From positions 62,001 through 126,000 of the forward strand of contig JAFXQM010000024.1 of the NCBI GenBank assembly GCA_017527075.1: 64,000 bases of DNA, written 5' to 3'. Source of the DNA: Selenomonadaceae bacterium. GTDB taxonomy: Bacteria; Bacillota; Negativicutes; Selenomonadales; Selenomonadaceae. Numbering within the stretch: position 1 is the first letter of the stretch; every line of letters starts with the position of its first letter. The notes under the pieces were generated by a model, which ran no database searches, had not been told where the DNA came from, and worked only from the letters and a program-made list of their open reading frames with translations. A program made the position numbers and the translations under genes. Below, piece by piece: positions 1 through 7,047 of this stretch.

Positions 1-1148
1 TGGTTTCGGACATCAACAAATCCGGCTTGAATATAAAAGCGTCTTACGATTCTGTGCACGACCTGTTCTCCTTCTACAACAGCAAGACCGGCGCGGACAA
101 CACCATAGACATTAAGATTGGCACGGACACCGATTATACGGGCTCGCGCTCCGCTTTGGCGACGAGGAATTTCTTCAACAACCTGGGGCTCTATCAGTCG
201 GTGGGCGGCGAACTCTACAAGTCAAACGAAATAATCGACGCAAATAAGACGGAATCGACCGAAGCCACGACGATACTTTTCAACCTCGACAAAAATGGCA
301 CGGGCGGCACAAATTCTTTCGCGGGCACGAACGCGGAGTTCAAGATTGACGGCGTGACTTACGACAACGTTGCAAGTAACAACATCACCGTCGGCGGCGT
401 GACCTACACCGCGCTGGAAAAAATGAACTCCGACTCCGTGGCGACCGTCACAATCACGCAAGACACCGACGCGATTATCGACAAGGTTAAGAGTTTCATC
501 ACGGACTACAACAAGCTGCTCGCTTCCCTCTACGAAAAATATGAGGAGAAACCGAACTCCGATTACAAGCCGCTCACTCAATCTCAGAAAGACAGCATGA
601 AAGAAGAGCAGATAACCAAGTGGGAAGAGAAGGCAAAGAAAGGTCTCCTTTACCACGACCAGACAATCGGCAAAATCATTCAGAACATGCGCAGCGGGAT
701 TATCCAGAGTGTTGAGGGCGTCGACGGGCAATATAATTCGGTGTTCAGCCTGGGCATTTCGACGACGGGGCTCAAAGGTCAGCTGGTGCTCGACGAGGAC
801 AAACTCAAGAAAGCTCTCTCCGAAGACCCCGACTCCGTTTACAACGTCTTCGCCAAGCTTGACGCTAACGACATGGACAACCAGGCAAAGAGCGGTGTTG
901 CTCAGCGGCTCGGTGACATTCTCGTGACGGCGAACAAGAGCATTAAAGACCGCGCAGGCTCCTCGGCAGACATCACCGAAGACAGCGACCTGAACTCTCT
1001 TTTGCGCAACCTGCAGACGAAGATGAGTAACTTCAAAAAGCTGATGAACTCGTTTGAAGACGCGCTTTACAAAAAATACGACGCAATGGAGGCGACGCTC
1101 GCCAAGCTCGGCACGCAGCTCAACTTCATCATGGGCGGCAACGGGTAA
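1..1148 (+). CDS. fliD: Flagellar hook-associated protein 2 (filament cap), 3' part
   Basis: The frame is open to the left window edge, so the N-terminus is missing; about 380 residues remain. FliD forms the cap at the distal end of the flagellum and helps flagellin subunits fold into the filament. What can be seen is the FliD C-terminal domain: a segment like 'INKSGLNIKASYD' at the start, a helical middle part (VKSFITDYNKLLASLYEKY) and a C-terminal coiled coil ending FIMGGNG. fliS and a fliT-like gene follow in the same direction, the usual order of a filament-assembly operon. Codon use is like that of the neighbours. Confidence 0.93.
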   Translation, partial: VSDINKSGLNIKASYDSVHDLFSFYNSKTGADNTIDIKIGTDTDYTGSRSALATRNFFNNLGLYQSVGGELYKSNEIIDANKTESTEATTILFNLDKNGTGGTNSFAGTNAEFKIDGVTYDNVASNNITVGGVTYTALEKMNSDSVATVTITQDTDAIIDKVKSFITDYNKLLASLYEKYEEKPNSDYKPLTQSQKDSMKEEQITKWEEKAKKGLLYHDQTIGKIIQNMRSGIIQSVEGVDGQYNSVFSLGISTTGLKGQLVLDEDKLKKALSEDPDSVYNVFAKLDANDMDNQAKSGVAQRLGDILVTANKSIKDRAGSSADITEDSDLNSLLRNLQTKMSNFKKLMNSFEDALYKKYDAMEATLAKLGTQLNFIMGGNG

Positions 1149-1185
1149 GGCGCGCGGACTTTAACGTAAGGAGTTGATGTGATAT

Positions 1186-1590
1186 ATGGTGAACCCGACA
1201 GAAGCTTACAGGCAGCAGCGGATTTTGAACGCCCCGCCGGAACACCTGACGCTCATGCTGTACAACGGCTGCATAAAGTTTATCGACGACGGCAGAGAAG
1301 CTCTCGAAAAGAAAGATTACGAGAGTGCCAACAACTTGTTGCAGAGGGCTCAGCGGATAATTTCCGAGTTTCGTCTGACCTTGAACTTTGATTATGAAAT
1401 TTCTCACCAGTTGCTCCCGCTTTACAATTACATTTACGACAGATTGGTTGAGGGGAACATAAAGAGTGACTTGGCTCAAATCGACGAGGCGCGGGGAATT
1501 GTCGTTGAACTGCGCGACGCCTGGTTCCAGGCCATGAAGACGGCGCGAATCGAAAAAGGCGGCGGCGAAGGCGGAAACGGTTATGCCTGA
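1186..1590 (+). CDS. fliS: Flagellin export chaperone FliS
   Basis: This 134-residue protein has the normal FliS length. FliS binds the C-terminal end of flagellin in the cytoplasm and stops it polymerising before export. It starts with the family pattern NPTEAYRQQ, followed by the helix APPEHLTLMLYNGCIKFID and the conserved LNFDYEIS and LLPLYNYIYDRL segments. The ATG at 1186 has AAGGAG about 13 bases upstream. The gene begins 37 bp after fliD and overlaps the next gene by 8 bp, so the three are probably cotranscribed and translationally coupled. Confidence 0.95.
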   Translation: MVNPTEAYRQQRILNAPPEHLTLMLYNGCIKFIDDGREALEKKDYESANNLLQRAQRIISEFRLTLNFDYEISHQLLPLYNYIYDRLVEGNIKSDLAQIDEARGIVVELRDAWFQAMKTARIEKGGGEGGNGYA

Positions 1591-1933
1591 ACGAAACGTT
1601 CTGCAAGAGGCGCGAGTGCTTTGGCAAAAGTATTTCACGCTGACCAAGGAGCTTTTAAAGTTCAGCGACCAGCGGGATACGGAACTGTTCATGGAAATTG
1701 TCAACCAGCGCGAACGACTCGTCGAGATGATAAAAGCTTTGCCGCCGAATGATTATCGCGAATCCGAGGAATGCAAGCAGATGATTGCGCAGATGATTCC
1801 GATGGACAAGCAGATAATTTATCGGGCGAAGGCGTGGCTGAACAAATCTCGGAGACAAAACAGCGCGGTGCGTTCTTACGACTTAATCGAGTCGGCGGAG
1901 TTGCGCGGGACGGTTTTCAACAAAAGATACTGA
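1583..1933 (+). CDS. FliT-like flagellar chaperone
   Basis: The product is a short, all-helical, charged protein of 116 residues with no membrane segment. No signature motif is decisive. Its position directly after fliS, the 8-bp overlap and its size suggest the FliT family, whose members chaperone FliD (FlgN/FliT-type export chaperones). The sequence pattern LTKELLKFSDQRDTELFMEI followed by NQRERLVEMIKAL fits the helical hairpin of this family. The start is the ATG inside the fliS stop region. A strong terminator follows 10 bases after the stop codon, so this is the last gene of the operon. It could also be a lineage-specific flagellar protein. Confidence 0.6.
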   Translation: MPERNVLQEARVLWQKYFTLTKELLKFSDQRDTELFMEIVNQRERLVEMIKALPPNDYRESEECKQMIAQMIPMDKQIIYRAKAWLNKSRRQNSAVRSYDLIESAELRGTVFNKRY

Positions 1934-1943
1934 CGACAAATTT

Positions 1944-1977
1944 AAAAGACCGATGGAAAAATCCACCGGTCTTTTTT
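1944..1977 (+). terminator. Rho-independent terminator of the fliD-fliS-fliT operon
   Basis: A stem of about 13 bp (AAAGACCG.TGGA against TCCA.CGGTCTTT, one A/C mismatch) around an AAAA loop is followed by a T run. Confidence 0.85.
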
Positions 1978-1978
1978 G

Positions 1979-2140
1979 TTGCGCGGTGTCCCCTCTTTTT
2001 CAAGAGTGGAACCGCAGAACCCGTCCTCAATGCTTTTGCTCGTCGCGCTCATCGGGCTGATAAATGACTTTTATTTTTTGAATCAACTTTCTCTTTGCTT
2101 GTCCAAAGAGAAAGTTGCAAAGAGAAAGGACACCTCGCGG
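1979..2140 (+). repeat. Interspersed hairpin element, copy A
   Basis: This is one of four related intergenic elements. It has a 5' block shared with copy D (the words TTTTTCAAGAGTGGAA and CAGAACCC.TCCTCAATGC), then a perfect 12-bp hairpin at 2085-2115 (ACTTTCTCTTTG / CAAAGAGAAAGT, loop CTTGTC), a third AAAGAGAAAG half-repeat, and the conserved tail GACACCTCGCGGGGGCG. It follows the flagellar operon terminator. No convincing gene lies in 1934-2260. Confidence 0.8.
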
Positions 2141-2192
2141 GGGCGGCTGCTCCCTGATGATTCGGAGTTTAAGGTTACCCGCGGCTGAGAGT

Positions 2193-2249
2193 GCCCGCTG
2201 TTTTCACATCACGTGAAAAACGCGGGCGGCCGCCCGTCCATGGGCGGCC
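2193..2249 (-). terminator. Two adjacent hairpins downstream of cysE
   Basis: Two hairpins lie between the convergent fliT-like and cysE genes. One spans 2193-2227 (GCCCGC-GTTTTCAC arm pairing with GTGAAAA-GCGGGC). The other is a perfect 8-bp stem at 2228-2249 (GGCCGCCC / GGGCGGCC). On the minus strand a short T run (GCGTTTTTC) follows the GC-rich stem, so cysE transcription probably ends here. Confidence 0.55.
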
Positions 2250-2260
2250 TCTTGTTGAAA

Positions 2261-3139
2261 TCATTTTGAATTGCGTTTGGACAAATCAACTTTGCGCGGC
2301 GAGAAATTTTCGGGTGAAGTTTTTTCCGCCATGGAAATTTCGAGCGACGACGTGCGCATTGCCTCGTCGGAAATTTCTTTGCGGGCGACGGCGAGCTCCT
2401 TTTCCAGTTCGTTGACGCGCGTTTCGAGCCGCTGAATCTGTCGGAGGGCAACCTCAATCATTTCGCGTTCGGGGTCGGGCAAGATGTCGTGATTCAAGTC
2501 GACGTCGATTTCCTCAAGAAGTTCCGAGCGGACGGCGGGATTGTCCATGTCATAACCGCGCGCCCTGCAAAGTTCCAGGAGAGCCTCGCGATATTCTTCC
2601 TCGTTATGGACGCGCTGACCGTGCAAGACGACGACGCGCCCGGGTATGCCGACAACCGTCGCGTGAGGAGGAACCTCTTTAAGGACGACGGAGCCCGCGC
2701 CGATTTTTGCGTGGTCGCCGACTTTGAACGAGCCGAGAACTTTTGCGCCCGTCGCCACGACGACATTGTTGCCGATTGTCGGGTGCCGCTTGCCCTTTTC
2801 CTTGCCCGTGCCGCCGAGTGTCACGCCTTGATAAAGCGTCACGTTTTTGCCGAGCTCAGCCGTTTCGCCGATGACGATGCCCGTGCCGTGGTCAATGAAA
2901 AGTCCGTCGCCAATCGTCGCGCCGGGGTGAATCTCAATGCCCGTTAAAAATCTGCAGAAGTTTGAAATCAGCCGCGCCGAAACAATCCAGCCGCGTTTGA
3001 AGAGGGCGTGCGAAATTCTGTGCAACCAAATCGCGTGGAGCCCCGAATAACACAGGACGACTTCGAGCACGCTTTTGGCGGCAGGGTCGCGCTCAAAGAT
3101 GACGCGGATATCTTTCTTGATGCGCGAAAAAAATTTCAT
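2261..3139 (-). CDS. cysE: Serine O-acetyltransferase
   Basis: CysE transfers acetyl from acetyl-CoA to L-serine, the first step of cysteine synthesis, in the cytoplasm. The protein shows the N-terminal helical part ([20 protein letters not shown]) and the left-handed beta-helix hexapeptide repeats with the hallmark [16 protein letters not shown] and [15 protein letters not shown] segments, then IGAGSVV. It is longer than many CysE proteins (292 residues) because of a C-terminal coiled-coil extension of about 60 residues ([18 protein letters not shown]). The ATG at 3139, with GGGGGA six bases upstream, is preferred over a TTG two codons earlier. It lies 15 bp after ispF, so it is probably in the same operon. 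Confidence 0.93.
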   Translation of the reverse strand: MKFFSRIKKDIRVIFERDPAAKSVLEVVLCYSGLHAIWLHRISHALFKRGWIVSARLISNFCRFLTGIEIHPGATIGDGLFIDHGTGIVIGETAELGKNVTLYQGVTLGGTGKEKGKRHPTIGNNVVVATGAKVLGSFKVGDHAKIGAGSVVLKEVPPHATVVGIPGRVVVLHGQRVHNEEEYREALLELCRARGYDMDNPAVRSELLEEIDVDLNHDILPDPEREMIEVALRQIQRLETRVNELEKELAVARKEISDEAMRTSSLEISMAEKTSPENFSPRKVDLSKRNSK

Positions 3140-3154
3140 CAGCAATCCCCCAAA

Positions 3155-3625
3155 TTATTTTTCGAGTGCGGCGACGGCGTAGGCGGCAATGCCCTGCTCC
3201 GTGCCCGTGAAGCCGAGCCCTTCCTCCGTCTTTGCCTTAACGCTCACCGCGTCGAGTTCCACGTTTAAAATTTCTGCCAGCCGCTCACGCATTTTCAAAA
3301 TGTGCGGCGCGAGTTTCGGGCGTTGCGCGACGATTATCGAGTCCACGTTGCCGATTGAATATCCCTTCGCCGAAACCAGCGCGCAAGTTCTCTTGAGCAG
3401 TTCGACGCTTGAAATATTTTTAAACTCCGGCGTCATCGGGAAATTCTGTCCGATATCGCCGAGTGTCGCCGCGCCCAGCAGTGCGTCGATTATCGCGTGA
3501 ATCAAAACGTCGCCGTCCGAGTGCGCCTCCAATCCCAGCGGGTGTTCGATTTCCACGCCGCCCAAAATTAATTTCCGATTCGGCACGAGCTTGTGCACGT
3601 CGTAGCCGATTCCAAAACGAATCAT
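3155..3625 (-). CDS. ispF: 2-C-methyl-D-erythritol 2,4-cyclodiphosphate synthase
   Basis: IspF converts CDP-ME-2-phosphate to MEcPP in the non-mevalonate isoprenoid pathway. The metal-binding motif GYDVHKL is at the N-terminus, AHSDGDVLIHAI is next, and the substrate loop KAKTEEGLGFTG is near the end. Three ATG codons stand in a row (3631, 3628, 3625); the last gives 156 residues, the usual length, and places GAGG 8 bases upstream. The Nudix gene that separates it from ispD belongs to the same minus-strand transcription unit. Confidence 0.95.
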   Translation of the reverse strand: MIRFGIGYDVHKLVPNRKLILGGVEIEHPLGLEAHSDGDVLIHAIIDALLGAATLGDIGQNFPMTPEFKNISSVELLKRTCALVSAKGYSIGNVDSIIVAQRPKLAPHILKMRERLAEILNVELDAVSVKAKTEEGLGFTGTEQGIAAYAVAALEK

Positions 3626-3635
3626 CATCATCGCC

Positions 3636-4244
3636 TCAGTCAAAGTAAGTTTCCCAAAATTTTTCGCGCGCCGCCTTGAAGCACAGTTTGACCTGTTCGG
3701 CGGTGCATTTGTATTCGACGAACGCAGGCAGCTCATCTTCCGCGAAATATTTCCGCGCAGTCGTCTCGATATTCGGAGTGAACTCGCCGCCCGTCGCGCG
3801 GCACAGATAAAAAATTTTCACGACGTTGAAGATGTAAAGCGGGCGATTGTGCTTGGCGCGGTCTTGCACGGCGATAACTTTCTCCACGACGCAGTCCAGC
3901 CCCGCCTCCTCGCGCGCTTCCTTGATGACGTTTTCGGCGGGCGAAAGATTTACCTCGCACCAGCCGCCCGGCAACGCCCAGCCGCCTTCCTCTTGCACGA
4001 GCAAAATTTTTTCGTCCTTGAAAATCGCCGCGCGCGTGTCGACCTTCGGCGTTTGATAACCGACCTCGCCGCAAAATAAATCTTTGACCTTCGCAAGCGG
4101 CAAATCCGTCCGCGCCGTCAACATTTCCGCCGCAATTTCCCGAATCCGTTCGTAACGTTCGCGACAAAATTTATCCTTGCAATAATAAAGCCCCGTCTGC
4201 GCCAGTGCCTGAAGCTCGCGCGCGAATTCAAGTTGCTTGTCCAT
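3636..4244 (-). CDS. Nudix hydrolase with N-terminal helical domain
   Basis: The protein has 202 residues. Residues 1-60 form a helical region like the N-terminal domain of ADP-ribose-type Nudix proteins (Hydrolase_Nudix_N family). The catalytic Nudix box follows, with GGWCEVNLSPAENV and KEAREEAGLD holding the REXXEE core. Such enzymes hydrolyse nucleoside diphosphates linked to another group; the exact substrate cannot be read from the sequence. The start overlaps the 3' end of ispD by 17 bp, and ispF follows 10 bp after the stop. The placement inside an isoprenoid operon may simply reflect cotranscription. Confidence 0.88.
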   Translation of the reverse strand: MDKQLEFARELQALAQTGLYYCKDKFCRERYERIREIAAEMLTARTDLPLAKVKDLFCGEVGYQTPKVDTRAAIFKDEKILLVQEEGGWALPGGWCEVNLSPAENVIKEAREEAGLDCVVEKVIAVQDRAKHNRPLYIFNVVKIFYLCRATGGEFTPNIETTARKYFAEDELPAFVEYKCTAEQVKLCFKAAREKFWETYFD

Positions 4245-4923
4245 GCTCGACCCTCAAAAAAGTTTCCGCGACGTTGATGTCTTCGGGCGTCGTGATTTTT
4301 ATGTTGGAATAACTGCTCGTCACGACCTTTATCCGCCCGCCGATTCGTTCGACCAAGCTCGCGTCGTCCGTCCCCAAAAATTTTTCCTCGGCGGCTCTCT
4401 CGTAAGCGCGCAACAAAATTTCTCGGCGGAAACCCTGCGGCGTCTGCACCGCGATAAGTTCGGCGCGCGGCGGCGTGTACCTGACGAATCCTGCCGCGTC
4501 GACGAGTTTAATCGTGTCCTTCGCGGGCACTGCGGCAATCGCCCCGCCAAATTTTTCTGCCGCGTCGATGACTTCATCAATCGTCCGCGTGGAGATGAGC
4601 GGGCGCGCCGCGTCGTGCACCAAAATTATTTCCGCGTCTTCGGGCAAAAGTTTTAAGCCGTTCGCGATTGAATATTGCCGTTCGCTGCCGCCGACCGTCA
4701 CTCGCCACGGCTTGAGCCCGTCCGCCTCGCGCAAAATTTTTTCGACCGTCTCGACCTCGTGCGCCGCCACCACCGCGATTAAAAATTTCACGCGCGCGAC
4801 CCGCGAAAAAGTTTTCAGCGTCCGAAGCAAAATCGGTTCGCCCGCCAGCTCCAAAAGATTTTTATTTACGCCGCCGCCCATGCGTTTGCTTGAGCCGGCA
4901 GCGGGAAAAATCGCCGCGACCAT
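4228..4923 (-). CDS. ispD: 2-C-methyl-D-erythritol 4-phosphate cytidylyltransferase
   Basis: IspD couples MEP to CTP to give CDP-methylerythritol in the non-mevalonate pathway. The nucleotide-binding loop AAGSSKRMGGGVNKNLLEL is at the N-terminus, then VGGSERQYSIANGL, the central VHDAARPLIS and QTPQGFRREIL motifs, and the C-terminal TTPEDINVAE. The length of 231 residues is normal. Its start codon directly abuts the stop of the HAD gene, and its end overlaps the Nudix gene, so the block HAD-ispD-Nudix-ispF-cysE reads as one operon. Confidence 0.96.
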   Translation of the reverse strand: MVAAIFPAAGSSKRMGGGVNKNLLELAGEPILLRTLKTFSRVARVKFLIAVVAAHEVETVEKILREADGLKPWRVTVGGSERQYSIANGLKLLPEDAEIILVHDAARPLISTRTIDEVIDAAEKFGGAIAAVPAKDTIKLVDAAGFVRYTPPRAELIAVQTPQGFRREILLRAYERAAEEKFLGTDDASLVERIGGRIKVVTSSYSNIKITTPEDINVAETFLRVEHGQAT

Positions 4924-5727
4924 TTACATCAACCCGTCCGCCATGAGCCGCCGAATCCCGACGAGAACGCCGGCCTCGTCATTGCCGGCCGTCTCGAAGC
5001 GCGCAACTTTTTTCAGCTCGGGGTGAGCGTTCGCCATGGCAAAACCGTAACCGACAGCCTCCAGCATTTCTTTATCGTTGAGGTAATCGCCGAACGCCGC
5101 ACACTCCTCAGGTTTGAAGTTCATGACGCGTTGAACATTTTTAACCGCCTCGCCCTTGCTGATATTCGGAGCCATGACGTCGACCCAATAATCGGAACTC
5201 AGGACGACTTGCAACGAATCGTAAAACGGAGTGAGTTTGTCGTAAATATTTTTCTTGGATTGAGCCGTCGGGTCAAAGAGCGCGACCTTGAGCGGCACGT
5301 CGTCGATTTCGTCGAAGCTGTCGGTCACCGCGGCGTGCGTGTAATATTTGTCCAGCTCGGCTTTGAATTCGGGTCGATTCTGTTCGCGCAAAATGTACGC
5401 GTCGTTCTTGCCGCAGTAAACGCGCAAAATATTTCCGAAACTCATGCTCGCCGCCAAAACTTTTCGCGCGGGCTCGAAACCAAGTGGGCAGCTGAAAATT
5501 TCTTCGCCGCGATAAGTGACAAGCGTGCCGTTCTCAGCCAGGAATAAAAATTCGTCGGCGTAATTGGCGAACGATTTCTTCAGAGAAAAAATTTGTCGAC
5601 CGCTGGCGGGCGAAAAAATTACTCCGCGGCGTTTGAGCTCGGCGACGGTCTCTTCGAAGCCCGCGGGCAATTTATTTTCACTCGTCAGGAGCGTGCCGTC
5701 CATATCGCAAAAAATTATTTTAATCAT
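4924..5727 (-). CDS. Cof-type HAD-IIB family phosphatase
   Basis: This 267-residue cytosolic hydrolase has HAD motif I (CDMDGTLL), motif II in FSPASGRQ, and motifs III/IV in the C-terminal part (SKGEAVKNV, then FGDYLNDKEML). The type IIB cap lies between them. Cof-like enzymes usually remove phosphate from sugar phosphates or cofactors such as FMN or PLP precursors; the substrate is not known here. The ATG at 5727 has GGAGGC 7 bases upstream; a longer reading upstream is compositionally unlike protein. It is the first gene of the isoprenoid/cysE unit and follows the fba terminator. Confidence 0.88.
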   Translation of the reverse strand: MIKIIFCDMDGTLLTSENKLPAGFEETVAELKRRGVIFSPASGRQIFSLKKSFANYADEFLFLAENGTLVTYRGEEIFSCPLGFEPARKVLAASMSFGNILRVYCGKNDAYILREQNRPEFKAELDKYYTHAAVTDSFDEIDDVPLKVALFDPTAQSKKNIYDKLTPFYDSLQVVLSSDYWVDVMAPNISKGEAVKNVQRVMNFKPEECAAFGDYLNDKEMLEAVGYGFAMANAHPELKKVARFETAGNDEAGVLVGIRRLMADGLM

Positions 5728-5790
5728 CAAAGTGCCTCCAAAAATTTTTACGCGCCTAACCTTCGACACAAAAAAATTTTTTCCTGTGCA

Positions 5791-5822
5791 AAACAAAACC
5801 GCCCCCAAAAACTGAGGGCGGC
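5791..5822 (-). terminator. Terminator after fba
   Basis: On the minus strand GCCGCCCTCAG pairs with the TGGGGGCGG arm and is followed by TTTTGTTTT. It separates fba from the HAD-ispD unit. Confidence 0.8.
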
Positions 5823-5848
5823 TTATTTGAGTCGAAACGAATCCGAAA

Positions 5849-6844
5849 TTATTTCGCGGCGAGTTCCATGATGGCGGCTGCGCTGCCGTCGGAGCCGAGA
5901 ACTTCTTTAATCTTGTGCGCGACGAGCTCTTTGATGTAAGCGCGGCCGGGAGCGAGATACTGGCGCGGGTCAAAGTGTTCGGGGTGCTGCACGAAGTGTT
6001 CACGGATACCGGCAGTCAGGGCGAGGCGCAGGTCGGAGTCGATGTTGATTTTGCAGACTGCGGACTTGGCTGCCTTGCGCAGCTGTGCTTCGGGGATGCC
6101 GACAGCGTCTTTCAGGTTGCCGCCGTTGTCGTTGATGATTTTGACGTACTTGGGAATGACGGAGCTTGCGCCGTGGAGGACAATCGGGAAGCCGGGGATT
6201 TTCTTTTCGATTTCGGCAAGGATGTCGAAGCGCAGTTCGGGCGGTTCAAGGACGCCGGTTTCGGGGTTGCGGGTGCACTGTTCGGGCGTGAATTTGAATG
6301 CGCCGTGGCTGGTGCCGATTGCGATTGCCAAAGAGTCGCAGCCGGTCTTTTCGACGAACTCGAAGACTTCCTCGGGTTTGGTGTAATGAGCTTTGTCGGC
6401 GTCGACAGAAACGTCGTCCTCAACGCCTGCGAGCTGACCAAGTTCCGCCTCGACGACAACGCCGTGAGCGTGTGCGTATTCGACAACTTCTTTGGTCTTT
6501 TCAATGTTCTCGGCGAAAGGATAATGCGAGCCGTCGAACATGACAGAGGTGAAGCCGCCGTCGATGCAGGATTTGCAGGTGGCGAAGTCGGGGCCGTGGT
6601 CGAGGTGCAGAGCAATCGGAATGTCGCTGACTTCGAGAGCTGCGCGGACGAGGTGGACGAGGTATTGGTGGTTGGCATACTTGCGCGCGCCGGCGGAGCA
6701 CTGGAGGATGACGGGCGACTGGAGCTCGGCTGCGGCACCCGTGATACCCTGAACGATTTCCATGTTGTTGACGTTGAACGCGCCGATAGCGAAGCCGCCT
6801 TCGTAAGCCTTTTGGAACATTGCTTTGGTTGTGATTAACGGCAT
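5849..6844 (-). CDS. fba: Fructose-bisphosphate aldolase, class II
   Basis: The enzyme cleaves fructose 1,6-bisphosphate to DHAP and glyceraldehyde 3-phosphate in glycolysis and runs the reverse reaction in gluconeogenesis. Zinc ligands and the active site are in IALHLDHGPDFATCKSCI and in AELGQLAGVEDDV, with SLAIAIGTSHGAFKF, VLHGASSV and the KINIDSD loop further on. The length (331 residues) fits class II aldolases of Firmicutes. AGGAGG lies 9 bases before the ATG. The gene is monocistronic: it has its own promoter and a terminator directly downstream. Confidence 0.95.
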   Translation of the reverse strand: MPLITTKAMFQKAYEGGFAIGAFNVNNMEIVQGITGAAAELQSPVILQCSAGARKYANHQYLVHLVRAALEVSDIPIALHLDHGPDFATCKSCIDGGFTSVMFDGSHYPFAENIEKTKEVVEYAHAHGVVVEAELGQLAGVEDDVSVDADKAHYTKPEEVFEFVEKTGCDSLAIAIGTSHGAFKFTPEQCTRNPETGVLEPPELRFDILAEIEKKIPGFPIVLHGASSVIPKYVKIINDNGGNLKDAVGIPEAQLRKAAKSAVCKINIDSDLRLALTAGIREHFVQHPEHFDPRQYLAPGRAYIKELVAHKIKEVLGSDGSAAAIMELAAK

Positions 6845-6879
6845 TTAGCATACCTCCTAAAATTTGTTCGGATAGATTC

Positions 6880-6896
6880 GCGGGCTTTTAACCCGC
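6880..6896 (-). promoter_or_regulatory. Palindrome in the fba leader
   Basis: GCGGG and CCCGC flank a TTAAAAG centre between the fba promoter and its ribosome binding site. It may be an operator or a leader hairpin; no regulator can be assigned. Confidence 0.35.
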
Positions 6897-6913
6897 CCCA
6901 AAATGACTTCTGC

Positions 6914-6943
6914 ATTGTAACATATTTGCGGGCAAAGTTGCAA
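6914..6943 (-). promoter_or_regulatory. Promoter of fba
   Basis: On the minus strand TTGCAA (6943-6938) is followed after 18 bases by TACAAT (6919-6914). Confidence 0.6.
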
Positions 6944-6979
6944 CAATCAGTAAAAAATTTTTTGACAATTTCGCGGGCA

Positions 6980-7018
6980 AAGAAAAGGGAGCCGGGATTT
7001 TCCGAATCCCAACTCCCG
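6980..7018 (-). terminator. Terminator of the VWA/RTX gene
   Basis: On the minus strand GGGAG..GGGATT pairs with AATCCC..CTCCC and is followed by TTTTCTTT. Confidence 0.8.
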
Positions 7019-7047
7019 AAACAGAAATTTTTATCGCGAAAATTTTT

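Noticed and set aside
1976..2188. Small plus-strand frames within repeat copy A (and at 28322-28642)
   Set aside because: They translate the interspersed hairpin element; similar peptides arise wherever the element occurs.
5915..6838. 307-residue plus-strand frame
   Set aside because: Antisense shadow of fba.
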